Shown here piece by piece: positions 40,476 to 49,517 of a stretch of 64,000 bases of DNA (positions within the stretch are counted from its first letter, which is position 1; each line of letters starts with the position of its first letter). The notes under the pieces are model-generated. The model saw nothing but the letters and a program-made list of their open reading frames with translations. It was not told where the DNA came from and did no database searches. The stretch is from SZUA-265 sp965651905 (GTDB lineage Bacteria; Myxococcota_A; Polyangia; Polyangiales; Polyangiaceae), in assembly GCA_965651905.1 (NCBI GenBank), contig CBFGUG010000030.1, positions 1 through 64,000 on the forward strand, written 5' to 3'. Made by a program: the position numbers and the translations under genes.

Positions 40476-41951
40476 CTAACTGAGTAGCTCGCTGAAGATC
40501 CCGTTGGGCAGCGACTCGTCTCCGAAGTCGTCGATGGGTGATCCGTCTTCTTTGGTGACTTCTGCGGCGGTCAGCAGCGTGTTGAGCATCTTGTTCACAC
40601 CTGACACTGAGCCGTCTCCTGCTTTGCCGTCCTGAAGACCGCCTGGCATGTCTCCCGTTCCGACGGTTACGTACTGGCCTTGTTTGAAGAAGCCATTGGC
40701 GGATCCCGAGATGATCCAGGGCACGTTGCTGAAGGAATGGGCTCCCGTCGCGCACTGGTTCGTCCAGATTGCAACACCCTGATCGAGCAGTGGACCAGTT
40801 GGCGTTTCGTACGACGAGAGCACGTCGAGCAAGTGCTTGTAGTGCTGCATCATCAATCGATCGACTTGATGATGCAACTCGAGACCATTGGGCACAGCTC
40901 TGTGCGTGGCGTCGTGGAACTTGAAGCTCTGACCGTTGATGGTGTACACGTGATCGTCGATACGATCGCCGATCTTCAGCACGGCTACGCGGCTGTAGTC
41001 AGCGACGGCGGAGAACGCCATCAAGTCCATGAAGAGACGAACAGCCTCTTCACGCGTGTCCTGATTGTAAGGATCCGGATGAATACGTCGCATCGCTTCG
41101 ACATCCTCGTCAGGCACCGTAAACGGCGTGCTCGTCATTTGGACCTCGATGTCGCGGATGGCCGTGAGATGCTGGTCGAGCCTGTCGCGATCACTTTGGC
41201 TCAGCGCGGGTCGCGCCAGCAGGTCCTGAATTTGAGGACGTAGGATGTCGTTGATGCTCTTGCTGCGGTCAGCCCGCAACATCTCGGCTTCGACCTCCGC
41301 GGACGTGCCCGCCGTGCCGTCACCCACTGCGCCGATGATCGCTTCGTACGCGGCGTAGGGCGAATCGATGTACACCCGCGGTTGGTGGGGCGAGACGTAA
41401 GAGACGTAGCCGGGGATGTCGAAGCCCGTGCCGCCTGGAGAGAACATGCCGGCGTGCAGCACGAGGGGGTCACGACCCGGGGGATTCTTGGCCTGGGCGA
41501 GCACGGTATCGGCGGACACTCCAGTAGCCACTGCATTGGTGCTTCCCGCGGTGATGCTGGCGGCAGTGAGTACCTGCGCATCTGCTGCAGAGTGCGAGCA
41601 GCCCGTCGAAGCAAACGGAAGATTGACGCCACGCACGACGAGCAGTCGTTCGGCATGATCGGCGAGCTCGCCAATCGCTCGTGATGAATTGTCGGCCAAC
41701 ATGCTGTCGCGGGTGAGCGCTCCCGAGGCCGTGGGCCAGAACATTTCCGGCTCGCCACTGCCTTCCAACGTCACGCCCGCTTGGACCACGCCGTTGTCCC
41801 CAACGACGATCAGCACGAAGGGCGAACGTACCGCCTCTTGCGCAGCCAGCTTGCGCGGCATGAATGCGTCCAGCAATGGCAGCCCCAACATCAAGCCGCC
41901 TGCGCTGCGCAGAACCATGCGTCGGTTCATTTTGTGGTGTCGCTTCGTCAT
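40476..41951 (-). CDS. DUF1552 protein, Tat-exported
   Basis: The 491-residue product begins with a Tat signal (NRRMVLRSAGGLMLGLPLLDAF). The mature part matches DUF1552: SGCSHSAADAQVLT-like segment (TGCSHSAADAQVLTA), YIDSPYAAYE, SINDILRPQIQDLL, LDQHLTAIRDIE and the C-terminal WIISGSANGFFKQG. DUF1552 proteins resemble sulfatase-fold DUF1501 proteins and almost always occur beside DUF1592-type genes in Planctomycetes and Myxococcota. Their substrate is unproven. The partner gene lies directly upstream, 10 bases away, so they form an operon. Confidence 0.92.
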   Translation of the reverse strand: MTKRHHKMNRRMVLRSAGGLMLGLPLLDAFMPRKLAAQEAVRSPFVLIVVGDNGVVQAGVTLEGSGEPEMFWPTASGALTRDSMLADNSSRAIGELADHAERLLVVRGVNLPFASTGCSHSAADAQVLTAASITAGSTNAVATGVSADTVLAQAKNPPGRDPLVLHAGMFSPGGTGFDIPGYVSYVSPHQPRVYIDSPYAAYEAIIGAVGDGTAGTSAEVEAEMLRADRSKSINDILRPQIQDLLARPALSQSDRDRLDQHLTAIRDIEVQMTSTPFTVPDEDVEAMRRIHPDPYNQDTREEAVRLFMDLMAFSAVADYSRVAVLKIGDRIDDHVYTINGQSFKFHDATHRAVPNGLELHHQVDRLMMQHYKHLLDVLSSYETPTGPLLDQGVAIWTNQCATGAHSFSNVPWIISGSANGFFKQGQYVTVGTGDMPGGLQDGKAGDGSVSGVNKMLNTLLTAAEVTKEDGSPIDDFGDESLPNGIFSELLS

Positions 41952-41961
41952 GTATTCAAAC

Positions 41962-44004
41962 TCAGGGCAGTCGTTTTAGGAACGCGTCGCTCGTGGTGAT
42001 GTCGAGCGCCAAGTCTCGAATGGAGATCCTGTCGGCCAGCGACAGGCGAGCGTAGTAGTCGACGGTTGGGTCCTCCGCTTCATCCAACACACGCCCGTGC
42101 AGGTAGCTCATCATGTTCCCCGCGTAACAGCTGTGGAGCTGTTTGGACTCCGCCAACAGATGCGAGAGCTCGACACCATTGGAGAAGGCTTTCGCCTCGC
42201 CGTCGAGTCGGTACACGTCGGACGCGTCGACAGGTAGCCCGCGATCCGTCGTGCGGTACTTGCCTATCGCGTCGTAGTTCTCGAACGCATAACCCAAGGG
42301 GTTGAGGAACGCAGAGTGGCAGCCCTCGCCGCAGGTGCCTTTCCCCGTCGTTGCCTCGACGCGCTGTCGATTCGTCATGTCGGGCTGGATGTCGATCAGT
42401 GACCCCGCGCCAGGCGCTGGGGGCGGAAGGGTGATGCACAGCAGGCGGGTTGCGATGAACACGCCGCGATGAATGATGTCGGGTTGCTGGTCGGAGATGT
42501 ACGACGACAGGAACCCGGCTTGGGTGAGGAATCCCGAGCGGATGTCAGGATCGAGATCGACCATCGTGAAGGTGTCGCTGTCGAACGTCCCTTCCAGACC
42601 ATATAGGGGCGCGAGTGTCGAATTCACGAAGCCGACGGGCGACGTGTAGAAGTCCTTGATGCCGAGCCCCTCCTGAAAGGTCCAGTCGAAGAACAACTGC
42701 ACTTCCCGGCGCATGGCTGCTGGCGTCTCTGGGGTGAACTCAGGAAAGACCTCTGTATCTCGCACGATGCCGTCGTAGGTGCCCAGACGGAACACTTGAA
42801 AGTTCAGATTGGCAATGCCTTCCGAACCCCGTGGGCTCGCGAGTAGTCGTCGCGCGTGTGCTTCGACTTGACTCCGATCTTGCAGCAGGCCGTCTGCTGC
42901 CGCAGCGAACAGCTCCTCGTCCGGCATCGTGTTCGTGATCGCGAACGCCAGCTTGGACGCAACCTCGTAGTCGTCGAGCGCCACTTCGGTGCCAGCGTTT
43001 TCAGCGGTGCCGAGCTCAGTCCGATACAAGAAGTGCGGTGACTGCAACATCGCTTGGATCACCAAGCTCGCCCCCGCTTGGAACTCGTCGACGCCGGGGT
43101 AGAGCGTCGGCCCACGCTCGAACAGTCCCAAATGGATGGCAACTTCGTCGTCAGAAAGCGGTCGGCGGAAGGCTCGCAGTCCGAACGCGACGATGAAGCT
43201 GCGCGCGCGTTCATCCAGCGCCGCAGTCCCGTCCACGGGCACCAAACGCTCTAGGGCTGTCGGATCTGCAGTGACTCGCTCCGCAAGCCGTTCTGCTGCG
43301 GTTGCTAGCTGTCTTCGCAGGCTCTCGGTCACGTAGAGGGCATCCGCTTGGGAATCGAATCCGATCAGCGCATCCCCGGAAACCTCGGCGTCGATGTCGG
43401 AGATATCCTCGAGGTGGAGCAGATCTCGAATGGTGTTCGACCACTGCGCGCGACTGAGACGAGCCAGCCGAGGTGTGGGCACCAGGACACTGGGTGGCGG
43501 CACGTCGGGAACGGCATTGGGATCGACCGACGGTTGACCCGTGTTGGGGTCTTGCGCCATGCCGTTGCCCGTTTCGGGATTCGTCGTGCCGCTCGTTCCT
43601 GGATTGCTCGCGCCCGTTCCGGTCGAGCTGCCACCCGCGACGGCGCCGTTGCTCGAACCCGGCACATCGGAACCCATCCCAGTTGGAAGCGTTCCCGGTT
43701 GCGCCGTCCCTTGACCAACGTTTGGTCCGATGGGACCTGTTGGCTGCGAACTTTCGGAGCCGAGGTCGTCTGAGCAACTCAGCGCAAGGGCTGAACTGAA
43801 GAGTAAGCCTACCAGCGCTGTTCGACACTGGTCTCTTCGACACTGGTCGCTTCGAAACTGGTGCGTTCGAAACTGGTGCGTTCGAAACTGGCGATCGACG
43901 AGTGGGCTCCCACTAGCCGCAGCCCGTTCGAGCCGGCGCTTCATCAGCGCTTGGTGGCCTGACATGGCTGTTTTTGGGTTGGGGTTGCCAATCCTTGCTG
44001 GCAC
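41962..44004 (-). CDS. DUF1587/1592/1588/1585 multidomain exported protein
   Basis: The 680-residue product has an N-terminal hydrophobic segment with a lipobox-like end (SSALALSC, about residue 79), preceded by a Gln/Arg-rich stretch encoded by a 15-bp tandem repeat. A Gly/Ser/Thr/Pro linker follows, then the domain series typical of this family: DUF1587 (RLSRAQWSNTIRDLL), DUF1595, DUF1592 (DYEVASKLAFAITNTMPDE), DUF1588 (GFLTQAGFLSSYI and the Cys segment GTCGEGCHSAFLNPLG) and DUF1585 at the end. The usual CxxCH is here CGEGCH (CxxxCH), so haem attachment is doubtful. Such proteins are thought to act with DUF1552 partners in periplasmic polymer breakdown or electron transfer; this remains unproven. 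Confidence 0.9.
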   Translation of the reverse strand: MPARIGNPNPKTAMSGHQALMKRRLERAAASGSPLVDRQFRTHQFRTHQFRSDQCRRDQCRTALVGLLFSSALALSCSDDLGSESSQPTGPIGPNVGQGTAQPGTLPTGMGSDVPGSSNGAVAGGSSTGTGASNPGTSGTTNPETGNGMAQDPNTGQPSVDPNAVPDVPPPSVLVPTPRLARLSRAQWSNTIRDLLHLEDISDIDAEVSGDALIGFDSQADALYVTESLRRQLATAAERLAERVTADPTALERLVPVDGTAALDERARSFIVAFGLRAFRRPLSDDEVAIHLGLFERGPTLYPGVDEFQAGASLVIQAMLQSPHFLYRTELGTAENAGTEVALDDYEVASKLAFAITNTMPDEELFAAAADGLLQDRSQVEAHARRLLASPRGSEGIANLNFQVFRLGTYDGIVRDTEVFPEFTPETPAAMRREVQLFFDWTFQEGLGIKDFYTSPVGFVNSTLAPLYGLEGTFDSDTFTMVDLDPDIRSGFLTQAGFLSSYISDQQPDIIHRGVFIATRLLCITLPPPAPGAGSLIDIQPDMTNRQRVEATTGKGTCGEGCHSAFLNPLGYAFENYDAIGKYRTTDRGLPVDASDVYRLDGEAKAFSNGVELSHLLAESKQLHSCYAGNMMSYLHGRVLDEAEDPTVDYYARLSLADRISIRDLALDITTSDAFLKRLP
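43821..43895 (-). repeat. Five 15-bp tandem repeats inside the DUF1592-type gene
   Basis: The units TTCGACACTGGTCTC, TTCGACACTGGTCGC, two of TTCGAAACTGGTGCG and TTCGAAACTGGCGAT follow each other without gaps. On the coding (minus) strand they add the pentapeptide repeats QFRTH and QCRRD-like before the signal segment. The 15-bp length keeps the frame, so copy number may vary without breaking the gene. Confidence 0.9.
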
Positions 44005-44174
44005 TTTGCATAATTTGCGTAGATTCGGCCGCTAGGCGAATCCAGCGAGCCACGGGCATCCCGCGTGGTGAAAAAATGGTGGCCGGATCGAGCTTGCGTC
44101 ATTCACTCGCCGAGCGTCGACGCCTCGGCTGGCGCTCAACAGGCTCGAAACGAGCGTGGCTGTCGTGCGTTCAG

Positions 44175-44261
44175 CGTGACGAATGAATCGTCACGAGCCG
44201 AAGCGCCCCCGTCCGCATCAGCCGAATCGATCTCTGTGTGAACTTCGCTTCTCGGTTCACG
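44175..44261. promoter_or_regulatory. Two inverted repeats in a divergent promoter region
   Basis: The 294-base gap 44005-44298 separates the divergent DUF1592-type and hydrolase genes. It contains CGTGACGA-N5-TCGTCACG (44175-44195, perfect 8-bp arms) and GTGAAC-N11-GTTCAC (44239-44261, perfect 6-bp arms) 38-100 bases before the hydrolase start. Their position and symmetry fit operators for a dimeric regulator. No other feature was seen in the gap. Confidence 0.45.
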
Positions 44262-44298
44262 TGATCAGTTCGCAGCAGGTTGGGCATTCGCAACTAAC

Positions 44299-45720
44299 AT
44301 GACTCGTTCCATTTTTTCGATCAGCGTATTGGCCGCTGCTGCTGCTCTCGGGTGTTCATCGGAGGACGACACGTCCGGTGACGAAACGCTGCCAGCCACT
44401 TCCAACTCTGCCCAAAGCACCGCAGGGTCCTCTACGAATGGTTCGTCGTCGGGTGCTTCGACGGGTGGCGTGAACGGCGCAGCATCCGATGACACGGCTG
44501 CCCCAGGCGGTGACACCTCACAGGCCCCCGGCAACGGCACTGCTGCCATGCCCAGCTCGGGCGCGGGGGGCGCGAATACACTGGGCGGAAGTGGCGGTAG
44601 TGGCGGTAATGAAGGAGTCGGCGGCGCAGGGGGAGCGTCGGAGACGGGCGGCGCGGGAGGCGAATCAGGCGCCGGGGGCGCTTTGGGGAATGCTGACGAC
44701 GATAGTTCCAGCGACGACAGCCTCAGCGACGACGGCGGGGGAGACGCGCCCGCTAGTGATGATAGCGACGCTGGCGCGGGCGACGATGGAGCTGGCGGAG
44801 CTGCTGGCGGCGGCGATGCGGGCGCTCAGCCCGACGAGATGGAGGTGGAAGGCCCGTCGAGCACGTGCATCGGTGACGCGTGGCCCACGGCCAATCCCAC
44901 GAGCGCAGGCCCGTTTCAGGTGGCAGCCGACAAAGAGGTAGGCCCCTTGGCAGGCGTCGTGCCGGACCCGATCTATGGGGATCAACAGCAGCGCTTCAAC
45001 GTGTATCGTCCTCAGAATCTCGCAGACAGTGGCTACTGTCATCCCATCTTGATTTGGGCGAACGGGTATCGCGACAACCCCGAGCAGAAGCCCCCGGACT
45101 GTGTCGTCGACTCGGGGTCTAACCAATGGTGCGGACAGTATTCGCCGCTGTTGAATCATCTGGCATCCCACGGCTTCGTCGTGGTTGCTTCCCTCAGCAC
45201 AGCGACTGCCGAAGGCGATCCGTTGCCGACCATTGCAGGCCTGGACTGGATACTCGAGCAAGCTGAGGATCCGAGTAGCCCCTATTACAATCGTCTCGAC
45301 ACCGACAACATCGGTCAGCTCGGTCATTCGTACGGCGGCATGTCGACGTGCATGTCCGCATCCGAGCCACGTTACAAAGCGCTCGCCACCATTTGCGGCA
45401 CCAGCGCACTCAGCGGCGTTCACACGCCGATGCTGTTCTATTGTGGTGGACAAGACAGCACGGTCAGCTGCTCGGGCGTCCGAAACACCTATCAAACGGT
45501 GACGGACCAACCTGCGTTCTTCTTGAACGAGCTAGGCGCGGATCACGGGAGCTGGGTGTACGAGGGAGCGGGAGGTGTATCGCTCTCGTCGGCGGCCGCT
45601 TGGTTCAGGGTCCACTTGATGGATGATACCGAGAATCGACGGTTCTTCTACGGTCCAGATTGCGTGTTTTGCAACGACAACCGTGTTCAAGCCGAGCAGA
45701 ACAGCTTGATGACGCAGTAG
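44299..45720 (+). CDS. Lipoprotein alpha/beta hydrolase, polyesterase/PET-hydrolase-like
   Basis: The 473-residue product has a lipoprotein signal (VLAAAAALGC) and an unusually long low-complexity linker of about 170 residues (Ser/Thr, then Gly-Gly-Ser/Gly-Ala, then Asp/Ser). The catalytic domain (about 195-473) has the oxyanion segment LIWANGY, the nucleophile in LGHSYGGMST, Asp in CGGQDSTV and His in GADHGSW. The fold matches the cutinase/PET-hydrolase-like and chlorophyllase-like group. A C-terminal DCVFCND could form a disulfide as in related polyesterases. It would act at the cell surface on an ester substrate; activity on polyesters is only a possibility. Confidence 0.82.
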   Translation: MTRSIFSISVLAAAAALGCSSEDDTSGDETLPATSNSAQSTAGSSTNGSSSGASTGGVNGAASDDTAAPGGDTSQAPGNGTAAMPSSGAGGANTLGGSGGSGGNEGVGGAGGASETGGAGGESGAGGALGNADDDSSSDDSLSDDGGGDAPASDDSDAGAGDDGAGGAAGGGDAGAQPDEMEVEGPSSTCIGDAWPTANPTSAGPFQVAADKEVGPLAGVVPDPIYGDQQQRFNVYRPQNLADSGYCHPILIWANGYRDNPEQKPPDCVVDSGSNQWCGQYSPLLNHLASHGFVVVASLSTATAEGDPLPTIAGLDWILEQAEDPSSPYYNRLDTDNIGQLGHSYGGMSTCMSASEPRYKALATICGTSALSGVHTPMLFYCGGQDSTVSCSGVRNTYQTVTDQPAFFLNELGADHGSWVYEGAGGVSLSSAAAWFRVHLMDDTENRRFFYGPDCVFCNDNRVQAEQNSLMTQ

Positions 45721-45774
45721 CGCGCTGCGCTGCCCGGGTGAACACGAGAGTGACGAGGTCTTCGCCGTCGGCGC

Positions 45775-46611
45775 TCAGGGCTCGATGGCGAAGTGAACCT
45801 GCAGCGCGGCGTTGACTTCGATCTGTCCGCTTTCCACGGGCACGTTGGAGACTTTCGAGAACGAGTACCCGTACCCGCTCTCGGCGCGCGTCGCGGGTTG
45901 CGCTCCAGCCTCCACCACTTCGATCACTCGCCCGACGCGAACTCCCGCAGCTTTCGCCAACTCTTCAGCTTTGCGTCGCGCGTCTTCGACGGCTTTGCGT
46001 CGCGCTTCGCTGCTGGCAGCTGCTGGATCGTCGAGGGTCATCTGCAAGCCGTGAAGGTTGTTGGCGCCCGCTTGCATGGCGTCGCCGAGAATCGCGCCGA
46101 GCTTGTCGATTTGGCGCAGCGTGAGCACCAGCGTATTGCGCACCACGAACCAGCCTGCGGGCGGGGGCTGAGGCGTGACCATCGGTTGCGTCTCCAGCTT
46201 GGGCGCGCTCGGGTCCGTCGGTCGCGGTAACGGCTGGGGCGGGGGAGGTGGCGGGGGCGGCGGCTCCCGTTCGTGGTCCCGCTCGAAGTGAACGCTGAGT
46301 TCCGACGTCTGGATGTCCGCCGCAGCAACGCCGTGGGCCAAAATCGCAGCAGTGACGGCGCGCATCGTTTCGTTGGCAGCTTGCATGGCCTCAGGCGCCG
46401 TGGCCGCGCGCGACTCGACCCCCAAACGCACGCTCGCGACGTTGGGCTGTACGAGCACTTCACCTTCGCCAATCACCCGAATGCCGGACGGGGGCTCGTC
46501 GGGGTGGGCTGGCGCCGCGGGTGGTGAGCACCCCAGGGCCAACGAAGCGCCAACGAGTGCGACGCTCCAAGACTTTGAAAGAACAAACCGCGCTTGATTC
46601 GAACTCGACAT
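45775..46611 (-). CDS. SIMPL (DUF541) domain lipoprotein
   Basis: The ATG 46611 gives a 278-residue product with a lipoprotein signal (LVGASLALGC). The SIMPL domain starts IRVIGEGEVLVQPNVASV and includes LSVHFERD, FVVRNTLVLTLRQIDKLG, ARRKAVEDARRKAEELA and VGRVIEVVEAG. The middle holds a run of nine prolines. SIMPL/Oxidative-stress-defence-like proteins are periplasmic or outer-membrane proteins that form ring-like assemblies; the cellular role is not settled. It is convergent with the hydrolase gene. Confidence 0.92.
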   Translation of the reverse strand: MSSSNQARFVLSKSWSVALVGASLALGCSPPAAPAHPDEPPSGIRVIGEGEVLVQPNVASVRLGVESRAATAPEAMQAANETMRAVTAAILAHGVAAADIQTSELSVHFERDHEREPPPPPPPPPQPLPRPTDPSAPKLETQPMVTPQPPPAGWFVVRNTLVLTLRQIDKLGAILGDAMQAGANNLHGLQMTLDDPAAASSEARRKAVEDARRKAEELAKAAGVRVGRVIEVVEAGAQPATRAESGYGYSFSKVSNVPVESGQIEVNAALQVHFAIEP

Positions 46612-47197
46612 GACCGGCGGCGTATCATGAAGCGCTACGCGAACCAACGGCGCCTGGGGGGCGGCCCATTACTTACCCCGAGCGTTCCAGATGCGCCGCG
46701 TCGAGCGCAAGTTCGCCACAGGGCTCACGGTCGCCCCGCCTACGAGTCCCAACTCCCCACGCTGGCTCCCGGATGCCCCACCGCAGACGCCTAGCTCGCG
46801 GCAAGGCGTCAGACTGCTGCCTCGACGAGCCATCACTCGACGCTGGGGTGGGCCGCTGCACCTCGAAGTGATGCGCTTGGCCGCCAGGGCTCCGCGCCGC
46901 TGCGGGTGCAGGCGCCACTCACCAGAGGGGCTCGCGGGAGCCCCTCTGGCGAGTTCCAACTGCTCGGGCAGGCTGCGGGCTGCGGTCGAGCCAGCCATCG
47001 GTCGGGCTTCGGCCACGACGAGGCGCGCTGGTGGCGATGCCGCCACGAGAGCGTCTACCCGCTGCACTTTTTTCGGAGTTTCCGCGCAACGCTGCCCTCG
47101 CGCGGACGAATCAGCCTCGTTCGAGCCCATTTGTAGCCTTCGGGCGTTCGCGCGCCCGAGCCCATCCACCCGGATCCAGCCCCCGAGAGCACCGACG
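46612..47197. other. 586-base gene-free region with a strong hairpin at 46922-46949
   Basis: Long frames exist on both strands here, but their composition (Arg/Pro/Ala-rich, no conserved segments) is that of non-coding high-GC DNA. A perfect 12-bp stem with four-base loop (CCAGAGGGGCTC at 46922-46933, GAGCCCCTCTGG at 46938-46949) is the only clear structure. It could be a terminator of a lost gene or part of a repeat. Confidence 0.55.
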
Positions 47198-48247
47198 ATG
47201 TCGTCTGACACTTCCACGACCGCCGCGCACCCACGCGCTACCGACTCCGCGCAACCTGAGCAGGCAGTCACCCAACTCGCCACCACGCACGGTTCCACTG
47301 CCCGCGGCACCGTCGCCCACGCACCAGCCAACGACGACCAGGCGCACCAGCTGCACTTGGGGTTCGAGCGCGTGCGTCACGAGGTCGAGGCTGTCTCGAA
47401 GTTCGACCTGGAGCCGCTCAACCTGGCGATCGAGGGCGTGGTGCAAACCGTGTTGGGGGTGTTTCCTCGGGTGATCGAGCTGCGGAGCGAGCTGGCAACA
47501 CTTGGCCCGTTCGACGTCCGCAGCTTGGACAACCTTCGCGACCACGCGCTCGCCCTCGGCCACACGCAGATGTTGCATCGCGGCGCGAAGCGCACCCGCG
47601 ACACGTCGCTCGTCAAGCGGCTGGTGGCGACGCGCGAACGTTTTCACGCCGAGGCGCACGTGCTCGTGCTGCGCGGTATGCTCGATGGCGTGCGGGTGCG
47701 CTCGCTCAGAAGCGGCAACGGCCATCGAGGCATCGCCTACGACGTGATCGGTCTGTGCGAGTTGTTTCTGGCTGCGTGGAACGACTTTGGTGGTCGCTCG
47801 CTGCTCGAGCGCGCGGAGATAGAACAGGCGCGCCTGGATGCAAACCTCTTGCTGCAGGCGCTCGCCGCCCGTCAGCAGCGCCCCAACGCCAACGCCGACA
47901 TCGCCCAGTTGCGTCAACAGGCGTACACGTTACTCGTCCGCAACTACAACGAAGTGCGCGCCGCGGTCACGTTCATTCGCCACAAACACGGCGACGCCGA
48001 CGACATCATGCCCTCACTGTACGCCCGCCGCCGCAAACCGAAACGCTCAGTGGCTGCCGAACCAGAGGAACACGCGACACGTGGCGAACGAGAAGGAACG
48101 AGTGCGGGGGAGGCCGAACCGCGCAGCGACGTCCAAGTGCTCGAGCGTGCGGGCACACTCACCCCACGCTTCGATGTTCGAGCGTTCGAGGATACGGAGA
48201 CGTTACCTCAGCCGCCAGCCGCGCGAGCACCGAACGCCCCGGGCTAG
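47198..48247 (+). CDS. Hypothetical protein, helical, Myxococcota-type
   Basis: The open frame goes back to 46691, but only the part from ATG 47198 looks like protein. The 349-residue product has an Ala/Thr/Pro-rich start, then a long helical region (about 50-275) without cysteines or membrane segments: HLGFERVRHEVEAVSKFDLE, IEGVVQTVLGVFPRVIELR, HRGIAYDVIGLCELFLAAW, LRQQAYTLLVRNYNEVRAAV. A charged, disordered tail follows. No signal peptide or known motif is present. Transcribed alone. I do not recognise the family. Confidence 0.62.
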   Translation: MSSDTSTTAAHPRATDSAQPEQAVTQLATTHGSTARGTVAHAPANDDQAHQLHLGFERVRHEVEAVSKFDLEPLNLAIEGVVQTVLGVFPRVIELRSELATLGPFDVRSLDNLRDHALALGHTQMLHRGAKRTRDTSLVKRLVATRERFHAEAHVLVLRGMLDGVRVRSLRSGNGHRGIAYDVIGLCELFLAAWNDFGGRSLLERAEIEQARLDANLLLQALAARQQRPNANADIAQLRQQAYTLLVRNYNEVRAAVTFIRHKHGDADDIMPSLYARRRKPKRSVAAEPEEHATRGEREGTSAGEAEPRSDVQVLERAGTLTPRFDVRAFEDTETLPQPPAARAPNAPG

Positions 48248-48291
48248 CGAAGCTGGCGGCTGAGCGGGTGCTGGCGACGCTGTTCGCGCGA

Positions 48292-48471
48292 CTAGGGGCT
48301 GTCCCAAGTTTATGCCCGTTGCGAGAGGCAGGAGGCGCGAGCGAGAAGCGCGCCTGAGGAGCGAGCACCGGAGGCAGGCTGAAGCCTGGTGAGGAGCGTA
48401 ACGAAGAGGCCGTGCTTCGCAGCCGAGAAATCCTGCCTCGCAGCAGGGCAGAAACTTGGGACAGCCCCTAG
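48292..48471. mobile_element. MITE-like element with 26-bp terminal inverted repeats
   Basis: The ends CTAGGGGCTGTCCCAAGTTT (plus ATGCCC) at 48292-48317 and their reverse complement at 48446-48471 match at 25 of 26 positions. The 180-bp element has no gene. The flanking CTAG, or the TA within it, could be the duplicated target. Terminal sequences beginning GGGGCTGTCCCAA occur in IS5/IS630-type elements, so it is probably a non-autonomous derivative. Its internal sequence is repetitive (GAGGAGCG units). It is not interrupting a gene. No source transposase is in the window. Confidence 0.75.
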
Positions 48472-48830
48472 TTACCTGACGGCGGCGACGGCGGCAACGA
48501 ACCGCACTCGCTGAATCATCGACGCTCGGCCCCGCGAAACGTACGTCGTGTGGCCGACATTCCTGTCATCACTCGGGCGAAAGTGTTCGCGTGGCGTTCG
48601 CTTCTCACGGCAGGTGGTGGGAGGGAGCCGTGAGAGGCCGTGAGGGGCAGGGCCCAACCCCAGCAAGGTGAAGCAGATGCTCGATTCGGCGCTGTTGTTG
48701 GGGTGGGCGTCGGGACTGGCGACGTTGAAGCGAGCCGTCGGATAGCTGAACTGACTCGTGATGGATCACGCTTGCGGGCGCGCGGGCGGGAGACAGCGCG
48801 TCGGCGAGGGGCGTGATAGGGTTTCGGGCA
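48472..48830. other. Gene-free stretch after the MITE-like element
   Basis: These 359 bases contain only a partial copy of the dispersed GAGGGAGCCGTGAG motif (about 48611-48624). No protein-like frame was seen. The promoter of the thioredoxin-like gene must be near its right end. Confidence 0.45.
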
Positions 48831-49517
48831 ATGGCAATTTGGAATGAGAGAAAGGTGTTCTGCGCCGCTGGGCGTTGGGGTTTCGCGAGAAGGCCGCTGA
48901 ACGTTGGGGTGTTTTGTGTGGCTGGCGCGTGCGCGTCGGCATGTGCGTCGCAGCCGCAACACGGGACGATCACGTCGATGAGTGTGGCGAGCACGCACGA
49001 CTACGTGGCGTGTGAACACGAGGTGCCTGCGGAGGTTTGTGTGCGCTGTCACCCCGAAAAGGCAGCGGCATACAAGGAGCGCGGAGATTGGTGTCCAGAG
49101 CACGATCGGCCAGAGTCGCAGTGTTTGATCTGTCATCCAGACTTGGATTTCTCGCCGCCCAAAGTGCCGCCGCCCGAAGCGGACGTGGCGCAAATCGGTG
49201 AGGATGGTGCCGACATCGAGAGCCTCGAGGCGCACTTGGTGCCCGGGAAAATCACGATTTTCGACTTTCACGCGGCGTGGTGTCCGCCGTGTCGCAAAGT
49301 GGACGAGTACCTGCACCCGACGTTAGCCAAACGCACGGACATCGCGCTGCGCAAAATCGACGTGGGCGCTTGGGACACGCCCGTGGCTGAACGTTACTTG
49401 GGTGACGTTCGCGAGTTACCGTACCTGGTGTTCTACGACGCGTCGGGCAAGCGCATCGGTGAAGTGGCGGGAGCGAAGTTCGATGAGATCGACAGTTTGC
49501 TCGGCCAAAGCAAGTGA
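48831..49517 (+). CDS. Lipoprotein with metal-binding-type Cys motifs and thioredoxin domain
   Basis: The ATG 48831 gives a 228-residue protein with a signal ending at one of several lipobox-like cysteines (VAGAC, CASAC). Residues about 55-105 have HEVPAEVCVRCHPEK and DWCPEHDRPESQCLICHPDL, the paired Cys/His motif found in heavy-metal efflux adaptor proteins (CzcB-like). The thioredoxin domain follows with the active site AAWCPPCRK and the cis-Pro segment ELPYLVFYD. It is probably an exported, membrane-anchored thiol-disulfide protein sensing or handling metal. Its 3' end overlaps the next gene, an outer-membrane protein, so both form a unit. Confidence 0.85.
   Translation: MAIWNERKVFCAAGRWGFARRPLNVGVFCVAGACASACASQPQHGTITSMSVASTHDYVACEHEVPAEVCVRCHPEKAAAYKERGDWCPEHDRPESQCLICHPDLDFSPPKVPPPEADVAQIGEDGADIESLEAHLVPGKITIFDFHAAWCPPCRKVDEYLHPTLAKRTDIALRKIDVGAWDTPVAERYLGDVRELPYLVFYDASGKRIGEVAGAKFDEIDSLLGQSK

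Noticed and set aside
46669..47331. Long frames on both strands in the 46.6-47.2 kb gap
   Set aside because: Low-complexity Arg/Ala/Pro composition and no start with a ribosome binding site. Treated as non-coding.
48292..48471. Rho-independent terminator
   Set aside because: Arms are 26 bp at the ends of 180 bp of unpaired sequence with flanking CTAG, which fits a transposable element rather than a terminator.
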